The notes under the pieces are model-generated. The model did no database searches. It saw only the letters and a program-made list of their open reading frames with translations, and was not told the origin of the DNA. Both the position numbers and the translations under genes were made by a program. Below are positions 1 through 8,849 of a DNA stretch of 64,000 nucleotides, piece by piece. The stretch covers positions 145,977-209,976 of the forward strand of contig NZ_FTPD01000005.1 of assembly GCF_900156895.1 (NCBI RefSeq). The letters are read 5' to 3'. This stretch comes from Mesorhizobium prunaredense. Lineage in GTDB: Bacteria; Pseudomonadota; Alphaproteobacteria; Rhizobiales; Rhizobiaceae. Every line of letters starts with the position of its first letter. Within the stretch, counting starts at the first letter, position 1.

Positions 1-73
1 AGATGGGGAAACCGGGTTCGTGTGAGTGACAATCTTGTCGCGAATTGCATCTGATATGAAAAAAGGTTGACGC

Positions 74-925
74 ATGACGCGCTGGCAGCTTGCTCATGGA
101 CGGCATCTCGATCTTGGCGCGAAATCGTTGCTCATGGGGATTTTGAACGTCACGCCGGACAGTTTTTCCGACGGGGGAGAATTCGACCGGCCGGAGCGGG
201 CGCTGCAGCAGGCGCGGCGCATGATCGGCGAGGGCGCGGCGATCATCGACGTCGGCGGCGAATCCACCCGGCCCGGCGCCGGTGCCGTTTCGGCGCGCGA
301 GGAACAAGCGCGCATCCTGCCGGTCGTCGAGGCGCTGTCGTCCGACGGCGGCAGCCTGGTTTCGGTCGACACCTACAGGGCCGAGACGGCGCGGCTGGCG
401 GTCGCCGCGGGCGCGCATATCGTCAACGACGTGCATGGCCTGCAGCGCGAACCCGACATCGCGCAGGTTGCGGCGGAAACCGGCGCCGGCCTGGTCATCA
501 TGCACACCGGGCGCGGCCGCGAAAAACTGGCGGATGTGATCGCCGACCAGTTCCTGTTCCTGAACAGATCGCTGGAGATCGCGCGCGACGCCGGCATCCC
601 GGACGAGCGGATCGTGCTCGACCCCGGCTTTGCTTTCGCCAAGGACGGCGAAGAAAACCTCGAGCTCATGGCTCGCTTCGGTGAATTGCGCGCGCTCGGT
701 TTTCCATTGCTCGTCGGCACGTCACGCAAGCGCCTTGCCCGTCGCCTGGTCGGCGAAAGTGACGAGGGGCGAGACGTCGGCACAGCGGCAACAAGCGTCA
801 TCCTGCGGCTGAAGGGCGCTTCGATCTTTCGCGTCCACAACGTTGCCGTCAATCGCGACGCACTGGCCTTCGCCGACGCGGTGCGCCAGCGCGAAACCGG
901 GGAAGAGATCAGGCGGGCTCGGTGA
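74..925 (+). CDS. folP: Dihydropteroate synthase
   Basis: This 283-residue protein has the dihydropteroate synthase TIM-barrel signature near the N-terminus (ILNVTPDSFSDGG, about residues 23-35), followed by the DVGGESTRPGA loop and a SRKRL loop near residue 217. The enzyme joins a pterin diphosphate to p-aminobenzoate or a related arylamine. Its placement beside the PQQ/Xox genes, with a second DHPS-related protein at 43.4 kb, leaves open whether it serves folate or H4MPT. The ATG at 74 is the first plausible start. Its 3' end overlaps the convergent pqqE by 17 bases. Length is normal for the family. Confidence 0.9.
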   Translation: MTRWQLAHGRHLDLGAKSLLMGILNVTPDSFSDGGEFDRPERALQQARRMIGEGAAIIDVGGESTRPGAGAVSAREEQARILPVVEALSSDGGSLVSVDTYRAETARLAVAAGAHIVNDVHGLQREPDIAQVAAETGAGLVIMHTGRGREKLADVIADQFLFLNRSLEIARDAGIPDERIVLDPGFAFAKDGEENLELMARFGELRALGFPLLVGTSRKRLARRLVGESDEGRDVGTAATSVILRLKGASIFRVHNVAVNRDALAFADAVRQRETGEEIRRAR

Positions 926-2030
926 CGACGCCGATCCGCCGGTAGACGAATTGTTCGTCGTTCGAAGGAATTGCCGCAGCACGCTGGGCTTCGTCGATCA
1001 GCATGGCCATGCGCGCATGGATCGGCGATTTCGCGCAAGCCGGGTCCGTCGCGGCGGCGTCGCCGGCAATCGCCATCGCCTGGCAGCGGCAGCCGCCCCA
1101 GTCGATCTCACGCCGTTCGCAGCTGCGACAGGGCTGCTGCATCCAGTCGGTGCCGCGAAAGGCGTTGAATGCCGGCGAGTCGGTCCAGATTTCGGCCAGG
1201 CTGCGCGGGCCGAAACGCTCAAAACTGAGCGACGGGATGGTCTGTGCGGCATGGCATGGCAGCACGGTGCCGTCCGGCGCCACCATGAACGCGTCGCGCG
1301 CCCAGCCGCCCATGCACGGCTTGGGGTAGATGGCGAAATAATCCGGCGTGACGAAATCGATGTTCATGATGCCGGTGAGCCGTTCGCGCGCCGCCGCGAC
1401 GATCTCCGCCTGACGGTCGACCGCAGCACGCTCGGGCATCAGTTGATCGCGATTGGTCAGCGCCCAGCCGGCATACTGCACGTTGGCGATCTCGAGCCGC
1501 TCCGCGCCCAGCGAAAGCGCCAGCTCGATGAATTCCGGCACTTCCTCGATGTTGTGGCGATGGATCGGCGCGTTGATGGTAAGCGGCAGGCCGGCCGCGC
1601 GGGCGCGGCGTGCCGTCTCCAGCTTCTTTTCGTGGCCGCCTTTGTGATTGCCGATGCGGTCGGTGGTCGCCGGCCGTGCGCCTTGAAAGCTCAGTTGCAG
1701 ATGGTCGAGCCCGGCTTCGGCAAATGCCTCGATGCGGCCTTCGGCAATGCCGACGCCGGCGGTGATCAGGTTGGTGTAGACGCCGCGCGCCGAAAGCCCG
1801 GCGATCAATTGCTCGAGGTCGCGGCGCAGCGTCGGTTCACCGCCCGACAGATGCACCTGGAGAACGCCGAGATCGGCGGCCTGCGAGAACAGGCCAAGCC
1901 AGGTCTGTGTATCGAGTTCGCGATTGGCTTTCAGCAATTCGAGCGGATTGGAGCAATACGGGCATTGCAGCGGGCAGCGATGCGTCAGTTCCGCCAGCAT
2001 GCCGATCGGAGGAAGAAGGGGCTCGCTCAT
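909..2030 (-). CDS. pqqE: PqqA peptide cyclase (radical SAM), PqqE
   Basis: This 373-residue radical SAM enzyme carries CPLQCPYC (Cys19, 23, 26), the CxxxCxxC cluster motif. A Cys-rich C-terminal SPASM-type region follows (CHAAQ, then CRSCERREIDWGGCRC). PqqE forms the Glu-Tyr carbon-carbon bond in PqqA, the first step of PQQ synthesis. The ATG at 2030 gives an ATGA overlap with the pqqD stop, so it is preferred over a TTG further upstream. It is the last gene of the pqqABCDE operon and converges on folP. Confidence 0.96.
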   Translation of the reverse strand: MSEPLLPPIGMLAELTHRCPLQCPYCSNPLELLKANRELDTQTWLGLFSQAADLGVLQVHLSGGEPTLRRDLEQLIAGLSARGVYTNLITAGVGIAEGRIEAFAEAGLDHLQLSFQGARPATTDRIGNHKGGHEKKLETARRARAAGLPLTINAPIHRHNIEEVPEFIELALSLGAERLEIANVQYAGWALTNRDQLMPERAAVDRQAEIVAAARERLTGIMNIDFVTPDYFAIYPKPCMGGWARDAFMVAPDGTVLPCHAAQTIPSLSFERFGPRSLAEIWTDSPAFNAFRGTDWMQQPCRSCERREIDWGGCRCQAMAIAGDAAATDPACAKSPIHARMAMLIDEAQRAAAIPSNDEQFVYRRIGVVTEPA

Positions 2031-2323
2031 AGTTTTACCAGCAGCTTGTCCGACCATTCTTGCAGGAAAGCGACGACGTCGGCCGCCACCGCCTCCTGTT
2101 CGGCGTCATAATCCGCGGCAAGGCCGGCAATGATGTGGCCGACCGTGGATCGTCCATCGCAGCGGCGCAATATATCGAGGCTGATATCGTTCGGCCAAAA
2201 TATTTTTTCCGGCGAAAGCACGGCGAACGCCTGCCGCACGGGGTCGTACTGTATGCGCACGTGCTTCGGCAGCGATGGCACCGATCGCGGTGATACCAGG
2301 GCTCTTTCGCGCAGCGCCATCAT
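2027..2323 (-). CDS. pqqD: PQQ biosynthesis chaperone PqqD
   Basis: This 98-residue protein matches PqqD: PKHVRIQYDPVRQAF near the N-terminus and a C-terminal helical region ending LQEWSDKLLVKL. PqqD is a peptide chaperone that presents PqqA to PqqE. Two adjacent ATG codons lie at 2323 and 2320. The first overlaps the pqqC stop as ATGA and the second by one base, so either could be used through translational coupling. An in-frame upstream extension would run into pqqC and is not supported. It in turn overlaps pqqE by four bases. Confidence 0.93.
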   Translation of the reverse strand: MMALRERALVSPRSVPSLPKHVRIQYDPVRQAFAVLSPEKIFWPNDISLDILRRCDGRSTVGHIIAGLAADYDAEQEAVAADVVAFLQEWSDKLLVKL

Positions 2324-3078
2324 CGGGCTGGCTCCGGACGGAAGGCGCCGGGCGGTATGTTTCCCGGCTCGCCATAAGCGTGTTGAAGCGCGTCGAGCAT
2401 GGCCCACAGTATATCGCATTTGAACACCAGCGCATCGATCGCCTGCTGCTGGCGTTCCGCAGTGTCGGCATGGCTGAGCACGTAGGCGAGGGCGAAGTCG
2501 GCGTCGCGCGAGGCTTGTTCGGGCCGTCGGCTGAAATAGGCCAGCGTATCCTCGGTAATGTAATCGTATTTGGCCAGCATCGCCGGGACCCGCTCACCGA
2601 TGATGAGTGGCGAGAACATCTCGGTCAGCGACGAGGCGACAGCCTCGAACAGCGTCCGGTTCGTGCAAAAGGCGAGGTAGGCGCCGACCGCAAAACGTGT
2701 TGCCGGCAGCGCCAGCCTTTCGCTCTTCACGTCATCGGCATCGAGGCCGAGCGAGGTCGCCAGATGCAGCCAGCGCGCGATGCCGCCGCTCCAGCCGTCC
2801 TCGCCGTCATGGTCCTCGATGCGTTTGCGCCAGGCGGCGCGAAACGCCGGGTCCTGCGCATGTGCGAGGATCATGGCATCCTTGCGCGGGATGACGGCCT
2901 GGTAGCAATAGCGGTTCAGCGCCCAGGCCTGCATCTCGGTCCTCGACAGCGCGCCGCTGGTCATCCTGTGATGGAAAGGGTGGCGGTTGTGATAGCGCTC
3001 GGCACCGACCTGCCGCAGCACGGCTTCGAGCTCGCTGGAGGACAGGCCGTTCCTGGCCGCGTCGTGGAAATCGCTCAA
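2320..3078 (-). CDS. pqqC: Pyrroloquinoline-quinone synthase PqqC
   Basis: This 252-residue protein is PqqC, the cofactor-free oxidase that completes PQQ by ring closure and eight-electron oxidation. The family signatures RYHNRHPFHHRM and LNRYCYQ lie near the N-terminus, and the length is typical. The first in-frame ATG falls inside the conserved HPFH block, so the start must lie upstream. The best candidate is a TTG at 3078 that overlaps the pqqB TGA stop (TTGA). This suggests translational coupling from pqqB. Confidence 0.95.
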   Translation of the reverse strand: MSDFHDAARNGLSSSELEAVLRQVGAERYHNRHPFHHRMTSGALSRTEMQAWALNRYCYQAVIPRKDAMILAHAQDPAFRAAWRKRIEDHDGEDGWSGGIARWLHLATSLGLDADDVKSERLALPATRFAVGAYLAFCTNRTLFEAVASSLTEMFSPLIIGERVPAMLAKYDYITEDTLAYFSRRPEQASRDADFALAYVLSHADTAERQQQAIDALVFKCDILWAMLDALQHAYGEPGNIPPGAFRPEPAR

Positions 3079-4013
3079 AATTCCATCTCCATGCCGTCGC
3101 GGGCGACTTCCCAGCCAGCCGCTTTGACCGCTGCGTGTTCGGCGGAATTCTCGTCCAGAACCGGATTGGTGTTGTTGATGTGGACGAAGACACGGCGGCC
3201 GATCCTCAACTCGGCCAGGCCGGCGATCGACCCATCGTCTCCCGACATGGCCAGATGCCCCATGCGCGCACCGGTCTTTTGGCCGACGCCGGCGGCAATC
3301 ATCTCGTCGTCGCTGTAGACCGTGCCATCGAACAGGACACAGGCGGCATCGGCCAGGCGCGTGCGCAGGGCCGCATCGATGCGCGCGCAGCCCGGGATGT
3401 AGAAGACGGAGCCGCGACTGCCGGCACCGCCGATTCGGACGCCGATCGTGTCGCCGGCGTCGGAATTGAAATTGGCATCCGGCCGGCTTCTTTCCTCGAG
3501 ATAGAGGGCTATCTTGCCGGGCACGGGAAAACTCTCGACAGTCACGCCAGTGTCGTGGCCGTCTGCGTCGCAGATCGCCAGTTCTTCAGCCGGCGGCAAG
3601 ATGCGTCGCGGCACGAGCGCCGGATCGAGGACATTGAAGATCGAATTCGCCTCCAGCGTCGCCAGAACCTGTGTCGTTGCGTAGATAGCGAAGGGCTGCC
3701 GCTCACGCAGGCTGAGCAGGCCGGCGACATGATCGACATCGGCATTGGTCAGCACCACCGCGCGGATGGGCGTCGAACGCAACGGCGCATCATGCGCGGG
3801 CTGCAATTCAGGCGTTTGCGCAATCTGCTGGCGAATATCGGGCGAGGCGTTGAAGAGAACCCAGCCGGCCCCATCCACTGAGGCGGCGATGCTTGATTGG
3901 GTTCGCGAATGCACGCCAGCCATCCCGGTGCGAGCCGCGCGGCTCAGGCGATAGTTGCAATTCCACTGCGGAAAGCCGCCGCCTGCCGCCGAGCCGATGA
4001 TCTTCAAGCGCAT
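3075..4013 (-). CDS. pqqB: PQQ biosynthesis protein PqqB (metallo-beta-lactamase fold)
   Basis: This 312-residue metallo-beta-lactamase-fold protein starts with the PqqB hallmark LKIIGSAAGGGFPQWNC. A metal-binding NADVDHVAGLL block lies near residue 90, and VFVHINNTNP near the end. PqqB is an iron-dependent hydroxylase acting on a tyrosine-derived intermediate. It begins with ATG 154 bases after the pqqA stop, beyond a strong hairpin, and is coupled to pqqC through overlapping stop and start codons. Confidence 0.95.
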   Translation of the reverse strand: MRLKIIGSAAGGGFPQWNCNYRLSRAARTGMAGVHSRTQSSIAASVDGAGWVLFNASPDIRQQIAQTPELQPAHDAPLRSTPIRAVVLTNADVDHVAGLLSLRERQPFAIYATTQVLATLEANSIFNVLDPALVPRRILPPAEELAICDADGHDTGVTVESFPVPGKIALYLEERSRPDANFNSDAGDTIGVRIGGAGSRGSVFYIPGCARIDAALRTRLADAACVLFDGTVYSDDEMIAAGVGQKTGARMGHLAMSGDDGSIAGLAELRIGRRVFVHINNTNPVLDENSAEHAAVKAAGWEVARDGMEMEF

Positions 4014-4127
4014 TGCAATGCCCGCTCTGCGGCCTGTTCAACCAACAGCAAATCTTCGACCACGAATGGCTTCGCGCCCGCATTGAACGCGTCAAAGCCT
4101 TTCACCAAGACCTCGCGCGGCAAGACA

Positions 4128-4157
4128 GTGCGTGTCCCCGTTGCCGGGGACACGCAC
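4128..4157 (-). terminator. Perfect 13-bp hairpin between pqqA and pqqB
   Basis: Arms GTGCGTGTCCCCG (4128-4140) and CGGGGACACGCAC (4145-4157) are perfect complements around a four-base loop. The hairpin starts ten bases after the pqqA stop. No T-tract follows on the transcribed strand, so it is more likely a leaky attenuator or RNA-stabilising structure than a full terminator. Such an element would make pqqA transcript more abundant than pqqB-E, which fits the use of PqqA as a consumed substrate peptide. Confidence 0.75.
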
Positions 4158-4166
4158 CTCTGCGGC

Positions 4167-4262
4167 CTACTTCTTGGGAGTAATTTCAGCAGGCAGATAC
4201 CGCGAAATCTCGAAGCCCGCAGCAACCTGGCACATGGTCGGTTTCGTCCAGCTCTTCTTCAT
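4167..4262 (-). CDS. pqqA: PQQ precursor peptide PqqA
   Basis: This 31-residue peptide contains GFEISRYLPAE, with the invariant Glu18 and Tyr22 (E-x3-Y) that PqqE crosslinks to form the PQQ skeleton. The N-terminus MKKSWTKP and the length are as expected for PqqA. It lies upstream of pqqB on the same strand and is followed at once by a strong hairpin. It was found by reading the strand directly, being far below usual gene-length cutoffs. Confidence 0.95.
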   Translation of the reverse strand: MKKSWTKPTMCQVAAGFEISRYLPAEITPKK

Positions 4263-4421
4263 GGCATATCTCCTCTTCTACCAGCCCGAAGGGGCCGATC
4301 CTTTTCTCAGTCAACCATTGCTGGGCACCATTGCAATGGCTCGTCCATCAGCTCTCAAAATGGACAAATGAAACGGCAGGTTCTGAAAAGTCGAAAAACA
4401 AGAAAATAACAATGCTCATGC

Positions 4422-4988
4422 TCAATTGCTAATCACATAAGGCTTCCTTTCCTCCAGCGGAAGGTTTGCAGCTTCCCATCCATCGGCGCCGGGCGGATAC
4501 CAGATCACCGAACTGTAGCCCCATTCGATGGCCCGTTTCGCGGCATTCCACGACATCCAGCAATTCGTCATGCAATAGAACAGAATGGCACGCGACTTGT
4601 CGGGACCGGCTGCGGCCGCGAGGCCTTGGCGAAAATAGTTGGCGGTTTCCTCGGAGATAGCGCCGTAACCGACATTGGCCAGCCAGGTGCTGCCTGGGAT
4701 GTCCTTTCTGACCTTGGCTCTCCAAATCGTTCCTGCCGGCAAATTGGCCGGCTTCGGCGTGTTCGGCATGACGTCGAAGAACACCGCCTTCTTCTCCCGC
4801 CACAGCGCCTCCGCCTCCACCGTCGTCACGACCCTCGCGCCCTGCAGCGTCTGCGGCACCGGCGCCCGATATTCGTCCATCCGGTAGCCGCCGGGCTCGG
4901 CGATATCGCCAGCCCACATCGGTTCGGTCAGCCCCAGAAGGCCCGCGGCGACCAGCAAAATCGTCTCCTTTCCCTTAATACCCTTCAT
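4422..4988 (-). CDS. PQQ-dependent catabolism-associated CXXCW protein
   Basis: This 188-residue periplasmic protein has a signal peptide (MKGIKGKETILLVAAGLLG to about residue 26) and a rhodanese-like domain. The family motif CMTNCW (Cys139, Cys142, Trp143) lies where a rhodanese active-site loop would be. Proteins of this CXXCW family accompany PQQ-dependent alcohol dehydrogenase systems; their biochemical role is not settled, with redox or sulfur handling suspected. It lies ten bases after xoxJ and is probably co-transcribed with xoxFGJ. Confidence 0.88.
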   Translation of the reverse strand: MKGIKGKETILLVAAGLLGLTEPMWAGDIAEPGGYRMDEYRAPVPQTLQGARVVTTVEAEALWREKKAVFFDVMPNTPKPANLPAGTIWRAKVRKDIPGSTWLANVGYGAISEETANYFRQGLAAAAGPDKSRAILFYCMTNCWMSWNAAKRAIEWGYSSVIWYPPGADGWEAANLPLEERKPYVISN

Positions 4989-4998
4989 ACGTTTCTCG

Positions 4999-5862
4999 TC
5001 ATTGCGTGATCGGATTGTCGTGTTCGTCGATCAGCGGCACATCGTAGTCCAGCAGGATCCTGGTGATCTCCGCCTGGTTTTCACTGATCACCCGGTTGAG
5101 CGTCCGCTTCCATTCCTGGTCGGATGGACGCACGCCCATGGTGATGCGGTATGACATGCGCGAGCCGGTTTTCTCCTTCACCAGCGGAACGATCGTGAGA
5201 TCGGCGCCGAGTTGCTTGGCATAGTAGCCTGCCATCGGTCCCCACATGACCGCCGCATCGATCTTGCCGGCGAGCATGTCCTTGATCATGACTTCCCCCA
5301 TCGAAGGGGTGAGGCGGGTATCCACCGCCAGCGGATAGATTTTTGCCGTTCGCATGAGCTTGTTGGCGGCCATGTTGGCAGTCGGCGGTGTGCTTTCGAC
5401 GACGCCGATCCTCTTGCCGGTGAGTTTCGGATCCTCGATGGTCTCGACGCCTTCCATGCCGTTGCCCTTCGGGTGCACCAGCACATAGGACGAGCGATAG
5501 TAGGCGTTGGTGTTCTGCACCAGTTCATCGCCCTGGGCATAGCCCATGATGATGTCGCATCGGTTGGCGGCCAGCGTGTTGCGCACGAAGCCGGCGACAA
5601 CAGGAAACCATGTATAGGCGACGGACTTTCGGCCGGTTTTCGCGGCAACCAGGTCGGCCAGCCGGTTTTCGAAGCCTTCGCCGCTCTTGTCGGTGAAGGG
5701 CATGTTCGAAGGATCGGCGCAGACGCGCAGGATGTCCGGGTCGACCAGTTCGCCCGCGGCACCAAGGCCGGCGTCCTGCGCCTGGGCGTTCGGAGGCAGC
5801 AAGGCGAGTGCGCCGAGCATCGGCAGGACAAAACACAGCTTCAACGCGTCACGGCCAATCAT
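4999..5862 (-). CDS. xoxJ: XoxJ, periplasmic binding-protein-like partner of XoxF
   Basis: This 287-residue protein has a signal peptide followed by a family-3 solute-binding-protein fold (DILRVCADPSNMPFTDKSGEGFENRLADL). MxaJ and XoxJ proteins show this fold but lack a known transported ligand; XoxJ is thought to help activate XoxF. The ATG at 5862 was chosen because it follows xoxG directly, has a GGGTGGA-like site, and begins a clean signal peptide. An upstream extension would run back into xoxG. The order xoxF-xoxG-xoxJ is the standard one. Confidence 0.92.
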   Translation of the reverse strand: MIGRDALKLCFVLPMLGALALLPPNAQAQDAGLGAAGELVDPDILRVCADPSNMPFTDKSGEGFENRLADLVAAKTGRKSVAYTWFPVVAGFVRNTLAANRCDIIMGYAQGDELVQNTNAYYRSSYVLVHPKGNGMEGVETIEDPKLTGKRIGVVESTPPTANMAANKLMRTAKIYPLAVDTRLTPSMGEVMIKDMLAGKIDAAVMWGPMAGYYAKQLGADLTIVPLVKEKTGSRMSYRITMGVRPSDQEWKRTLNRVISENQAEITRILLDYDVPLIDEHDNPITQ

Positions 5863-5863
5863 A

Positions 5864-6385
5864 TCATCCACCCATACAGGATGCTTCGGCATCCTTCGCT
5901 GCCTGTGGCTTGTCTGCTTTCTTCGGCGGCCTGCCGCGGGGCGCCGCGCCGTCGGCGCGGGCACGCAGATAGACGTAGAGATCATCCATGTAGCAATAGA
6001 CGTTCTTGTTTTCGCCAAAGGCAGGCATGACATTTTCCTTGCCGCCGCCGACATTCTTGCGGCCCTCGGCGACGATCGAGATGAAGGTGGCGTAATCCAT
6101 TGTTTTCAGGCTGTTGAGCAGGGCCGGTGCATAGCTCGAACCGGTGCCGTCCGGTCCGTGACAGACATGGCAATCGGAGTGATACCGGCGGTAACCGCTG
6201 AACGTGTACCAGTCGACGGCTCCGTTTTCGATCTTGAAGGTCGGGTTTCCCTCCGCGTCGAAATGCTTGCCGCCTTCTTCCGTCACTGCCTTGGCTTTTT
6301 CCGCGCTGTCCTGGGCTTGTGCGAGGCTTGAACACGCCAGAGGCAGCGCCAGAGCGAGAGCGGAAATTACAATGCGAACGGACAT
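5864..6385 (-). CDS. xoxG: XoxG, cytochrome c(L) electron acceptor of XoxF
   Basis: This 173-residue secreted c-type cytochrome has a signal peptide with AxA-type cleavage near residue 25 and one haem motif, CHVCH (Cys72, Cys75, His76). Candidate axial methionines lie in the NVMPAFG segment. It receives electrons from PQQH2 in XoxF. A GGAAG ribosome site precedes the ATG at 6385. It is separated from xoxF by 180 bases holding a hairpin and from xoxJ by one base. Confidence 0.94.
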   Translation of the reverse strand: MSVRIVISALALALPLACSSLAQAQDSAEKAKAVTEEGGKHFDAEGNPTFKIENGAVDWYTFSGYRRYHSDCHVCHGPDGTGSSYAPALLNSLKTMDYATFISIVAEGRKNVGGGKENVMPAFGENKNVYCYMDDLYVYLRARADGAAPRGRPPKKADKPQAAKDAEASCMGG

Positions 6386-6476
6386 TCAGGTACTTCCTTC
6401 ATTTCTTGATTTCGCCTGCACACGGTCTTGCTGTCGTGAAGCGGCATTGATCGATGTTTGAGTGCGCGGCGAAGTG

Positions 6477-6515
6477 GAGAGCCCGGTCCTGGCCTTTCCG
6501 GTGATCCGGGCTCTC
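6477..6515 (-). terminator. 10-bp hairpin between xoxF and xoxG
   Basis: Arms GAGAGCCCGG (6477-6486) and CCGGGCTCTC (6506-6515) are perfect complements around a 19-base loop, in the 180-base xoxF-xoxG spacer. The minus-strand transcript has no T-run after it; the T-run CGCTTTT lies on the plus-strand side. It probably attenuates or stabilises the abundant xoxF message rather than ending the operon. The arrangement parallels the pqqA-pqqB spacer. Confidence 0.55.
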
Positions 6516-6564
6516 GCTTTTCAAGCCTTGGTCTTCTCACAAGCCCGAGGCGTGCTCCCGTATA

Positions 6565-8463
6565 TCAGTCCGGGAGACCGAAGACGGTGAGCTGGCCGCC
6601 CAGCGTCGTGTAGTCGGCAAGTGCTGCGTAGCCACCGACCGCGCCCAGACCGGCAGTCCCAACGACCGCAGCCTCGTCGCCTTGCGCACGGCCCTGATCG
6701 ACGGCGCCATGCCAGGCAGCGGCGTTGTCGGGCGAAAGCAGTCCGCCTGCCAGACCGATACCCGCCCATCCGCCGACGCCGGACAGAACGGCGATGTATT
6801 GCTTGCCGCCATGCTCGTAGGCGTTGATGTTGCCGATGATGCCGGACGGGGTCTTGAACTTGTAGAGTTCATTGCCGTCATGATCGACCGCCTTGATGTA
6901 GCCCTCGAGCGTGCCGTAGAAGACGACGTCGCCGTCGGTCGCCAGCGCGCCCGACCAGACCGAGAACTTCTCGGGCTTGGACCAGACGATCTCGCCCTTG
7001 GCAGCATCCCAGGCAATGAAGTTGCCCATGTGGTCGGCTCCAGGGGGAGGATACATCGACACGGTGGCGCCCACGTAAGGCTGACCGGCGGTGTAGCTCA
7101 CCTTGTAGGGCTCATAGTCCATGCAGACATGGTTTGTCGGCACGTAGAACAGACCGGTCTTCGGCGAATAGGTCGCCGGTTGCTGGTCCTTGGTTCCAAG
7201 CGCGGCCGGGCAGATGCCCGTCGAGTTGGTGTCTTCGCCGTTCTGCTGGGTCGAATATTTGGCCACGACCTGCGGGCGGCCGTACTGGTCGCTGCTGGGG
7301 TCCATGTTGACTTCCGTCGCCCAGTTCACCGCCGGATCGTATTTCTTGGCGACGAGAAGCTCGCCATTGGCGCGATCCATGGTGTAGGCAAAGCCATTGC
7401 GGTCGAAGTGCACCAGCACATCGCGCTTGGCTCCCTTGATGTCCATGCCGTCGACAAGGATCATCTCGTTGACGCCGTCAAAATCCCACTCGTCATGCGG
7501 GGTCATCTGGTAGAGCCACTTGGCCATCCCGGTATCCGCATCGCGAGCCATGATCGTCATCGACCAGCGATTGTCGCCCGGCCTCTGGACCGGGTTCCAG
7601 GTCGATGGATTGCCGGTGCCGTAGTAGATCAGGTTAAGCTTGGGATCATAGGCGTACCATCCCCAAGTCGTGCCGCCACCGGTCTTCCACTGCTCGCCTT
7701 CCCAGGTGTTCGTGCCCGAGTCCGCGCCGACTGGTTTGCCGAGATGGGTAGTCTTTTCGGGATCGATCAGGGTTTCTGCATCGGGTCCCGTCGAATAGGC
7801 CCGCCAGGCAAGCTTGCCATCCGACAGATTGTAGGCCGAGATGTGGCCGCGAACACCATATTCGGCGCCAGAGATGCCGACGATAACCTTGTCCTTGACG
7901 ACCACAGGCGCCGACGTGCCGGATTCGCCCTTTCCGCCGTCGATCTGATCGCCGTTCTTGACCGTCCAGGCGACTTTGCCGGACTTGGCATCGAGCGCCA
8001 CGACGGTGGTGTCGGCCTGGTTGAGGATGATCTTGCCGTCACCATAGGCGACGCCACGGTTGACCGTGTCGCAGCACATGATGCCAATAACATTCGGGTC
8101 TTGCTTGGGCTCGTATTTCCAGAGGATCTTTCCGTCATTCTTGAGATCGAGAGCATAGACGGTGTTCGGGAACGGCGCGTGGACATACATCACATCGCCG
8201 ATGACCAGCGGCCCGCCTTCATGGCCGCGCAGCACGCCAGTGGAGAAGGTCCACTTGACCTGCAGGTTCTTCACATTGTCCTTGGTGATCTGGTTGAGCT
8301 TGGAAAAGCGGGTGTTGGCGTAGTCACCCGTCTGCATCACCCAGTCCTTGGGGTTTTCGGCCATTTTCATCAGTTCTTCATTGGCCGACGTCATGTGGAC
8401 CGCGCCGAACGACATGAGCGCCGCGGTCGTTAGTAGGTAGGCAGTTTTCGCTAATACACGCAT
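6565..8463 (-). CDS. xoxF: XoxF, lanthanide-dependent methanol dehydrogenase (PQQ)
   Basis: This 632-residue secreted PQQ beta-propeller dehydrogenase has a signal peptide ending near MTSANEEL. The vicinal cysteines that contact PQQ are Cys130-Cys131 (GIMCCDTV). Catalytic Asp327 is followed by Asp329 (WDFDG); this second Asp replaces the Ala of calcium-type MxaF and marks a lanthanide site. The C-terminus (LTVFGLPD) is typical, but about 25 residues (about 580-604) are inserted before [11 protein letters not shown]. The ATG at 8463 follows a GGGAGGA site. It oxidises methanol to formaldehyde in the periplasm. No mxa genes occur in the window. Confidence 0.96.
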   Translation of the reverse strand: MRVLAKTAYLLTTAALMSFGAVHMTSANEELMKMAENPKDWVMQTGDYANTRFSKLNQITKDNVKNLQVKWTFSTGVLRGHEGGPLVIGDVMYVHAPFPNTVYALDLKNDGKILWKYEPKQDPNVIGIMCCDTVNRGVAYGDGKIILNQADTTVVALDAKSGKVAWTVKNGDQIDGGKGESGTSAPVVVKDKVIVGISGAEYGVRGHISAYNLSDGKLAWRAYSTGPDAETLIDPEKTTHLGKPVGADSGTNTWEGEQWKTGGGTTWGWYAYDPKLNLIYYGTGNPSTWNPVQRPGDNRWSMTIMARDADTGMAKWLYQMTPHDEWDFDGVNEMILVDGMDIKGAKRDVLVHFDRNGFAYTMDRANGELLVAKKYDPAVNWATEVNMDPSSDQYGRPQVVAKYSTQQNGEDTNSTGICPAALGTKDQQPATYSPKTGLFYVPTNHVCMDYEPYKVSYTAGQPYVGATVSMYPPPGADHMGNFIAWDAAKGEIVWSKPEKFSVWSGALATDGDVVFYGTLEGYIKAVDHDGNELYKFKTPSGIIGNINAYEHGGKQYIAVLSGVGGWAGIGLAGGLLSPDNAAAWHGAVDQGRAQGDEAAVVGTAGLGAVGGYAALADYTTLGGQLTVFGLPD

Positions 8464-8750
8464 CAAAGTCCTCCCAGGGTGCACAATGACGAATCGTCCG
8501 TTGAGCCCACCAGGGCTTGCCCAAGCGATTCATGTGGGGGAAGTATTTCCGGCAGCGTGTCACGACCTAAGCCGAATGAGCAGAGGGCACCGTTACTGCC
8601 CATCCCACTTGGCCTACGAAAGACTGTCGCCGCTCCCTAATGACGGTGACGCCCTTGAAGCCGGAAACAGGATGAAGCTATGTCATCCCCAGACGGAAGG
8701 CAAGAAAAATCACTTCCGTCTATGTTGCACTGCAATATAGAGAAATAGAT
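8464..8750. other. Upstream region of xoxF, proximal part
   Basis: This 287-base non-coding stretch lies upstream of xoxF. The xoxF ribosome site (GGGAGGA) lies at its xoxF-proximal edge. No gene or clear sigma-70 box could be assigned. Base composition shifts from GC-rich near xoxF to AT-rich after about 8,690. It should hold the xoxF promoter and any lanthanide- or methanol-responsive sites. Confidence 0.4.
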
Positions 8751-8849
8751 ATGAAAAAACCCGAACAGAAAGCTATTGATCGACTGTGGATGAAGCGAGA
8801 TTTATATAAGTGGTTAAATTTTGCGTATTTTTTGGGCGAAATGTATTGA
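8751..8849 (+). CDS. Possible 32-residue small protein in AT-rich DNA
   Basis: An ATG at 8751 opens a 32-codon frame (MKKPEQKAIDRLWMKRDL, then YKWLNFAYFLGEMY) in DNA much richer in A+T than the rest of the window. Charged residues come first and aromatic residues last, which could be a short amphipathic or membrane-associated peptide. No convincing ribosome site precedes it. It lies divergently between xoxF and the secreted protein at 9,136. It may be only promoter DNA; nothing identifies a function. Confidence 0.2.
   Translation: MKKPEQKAIDRLWMKRDLYKWLNFAYFLGEMY

Noticed and set aside
4004..4225. Possible 73-residue frame between pqqA and pqqB
   Set aside because: It overlaps pqqA and the strong hairpin, lacks a start with ribosome site, and has no family similarity.
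6477..6515. Full intrinsic terminator after xoxF
   Set aside because: No T-tract on the minus-strand transcript, and xoxG and xoxJ follow in the same direction.
6682..8433. Long plus-strand open frame of 583 codons opposite xoxF
   Set aside because: It is the antisense shadow of the GC-rich xoxF gene and has no family features or ribosome site.
6565..8463. Calcium-type methanol dehydrogenase MxaF
   Set aside because: The DFD motif with Asp329 and the xoxG/xoxJ neighbours mark the lanthanide-dependent XoxF type; no mxaI is present.
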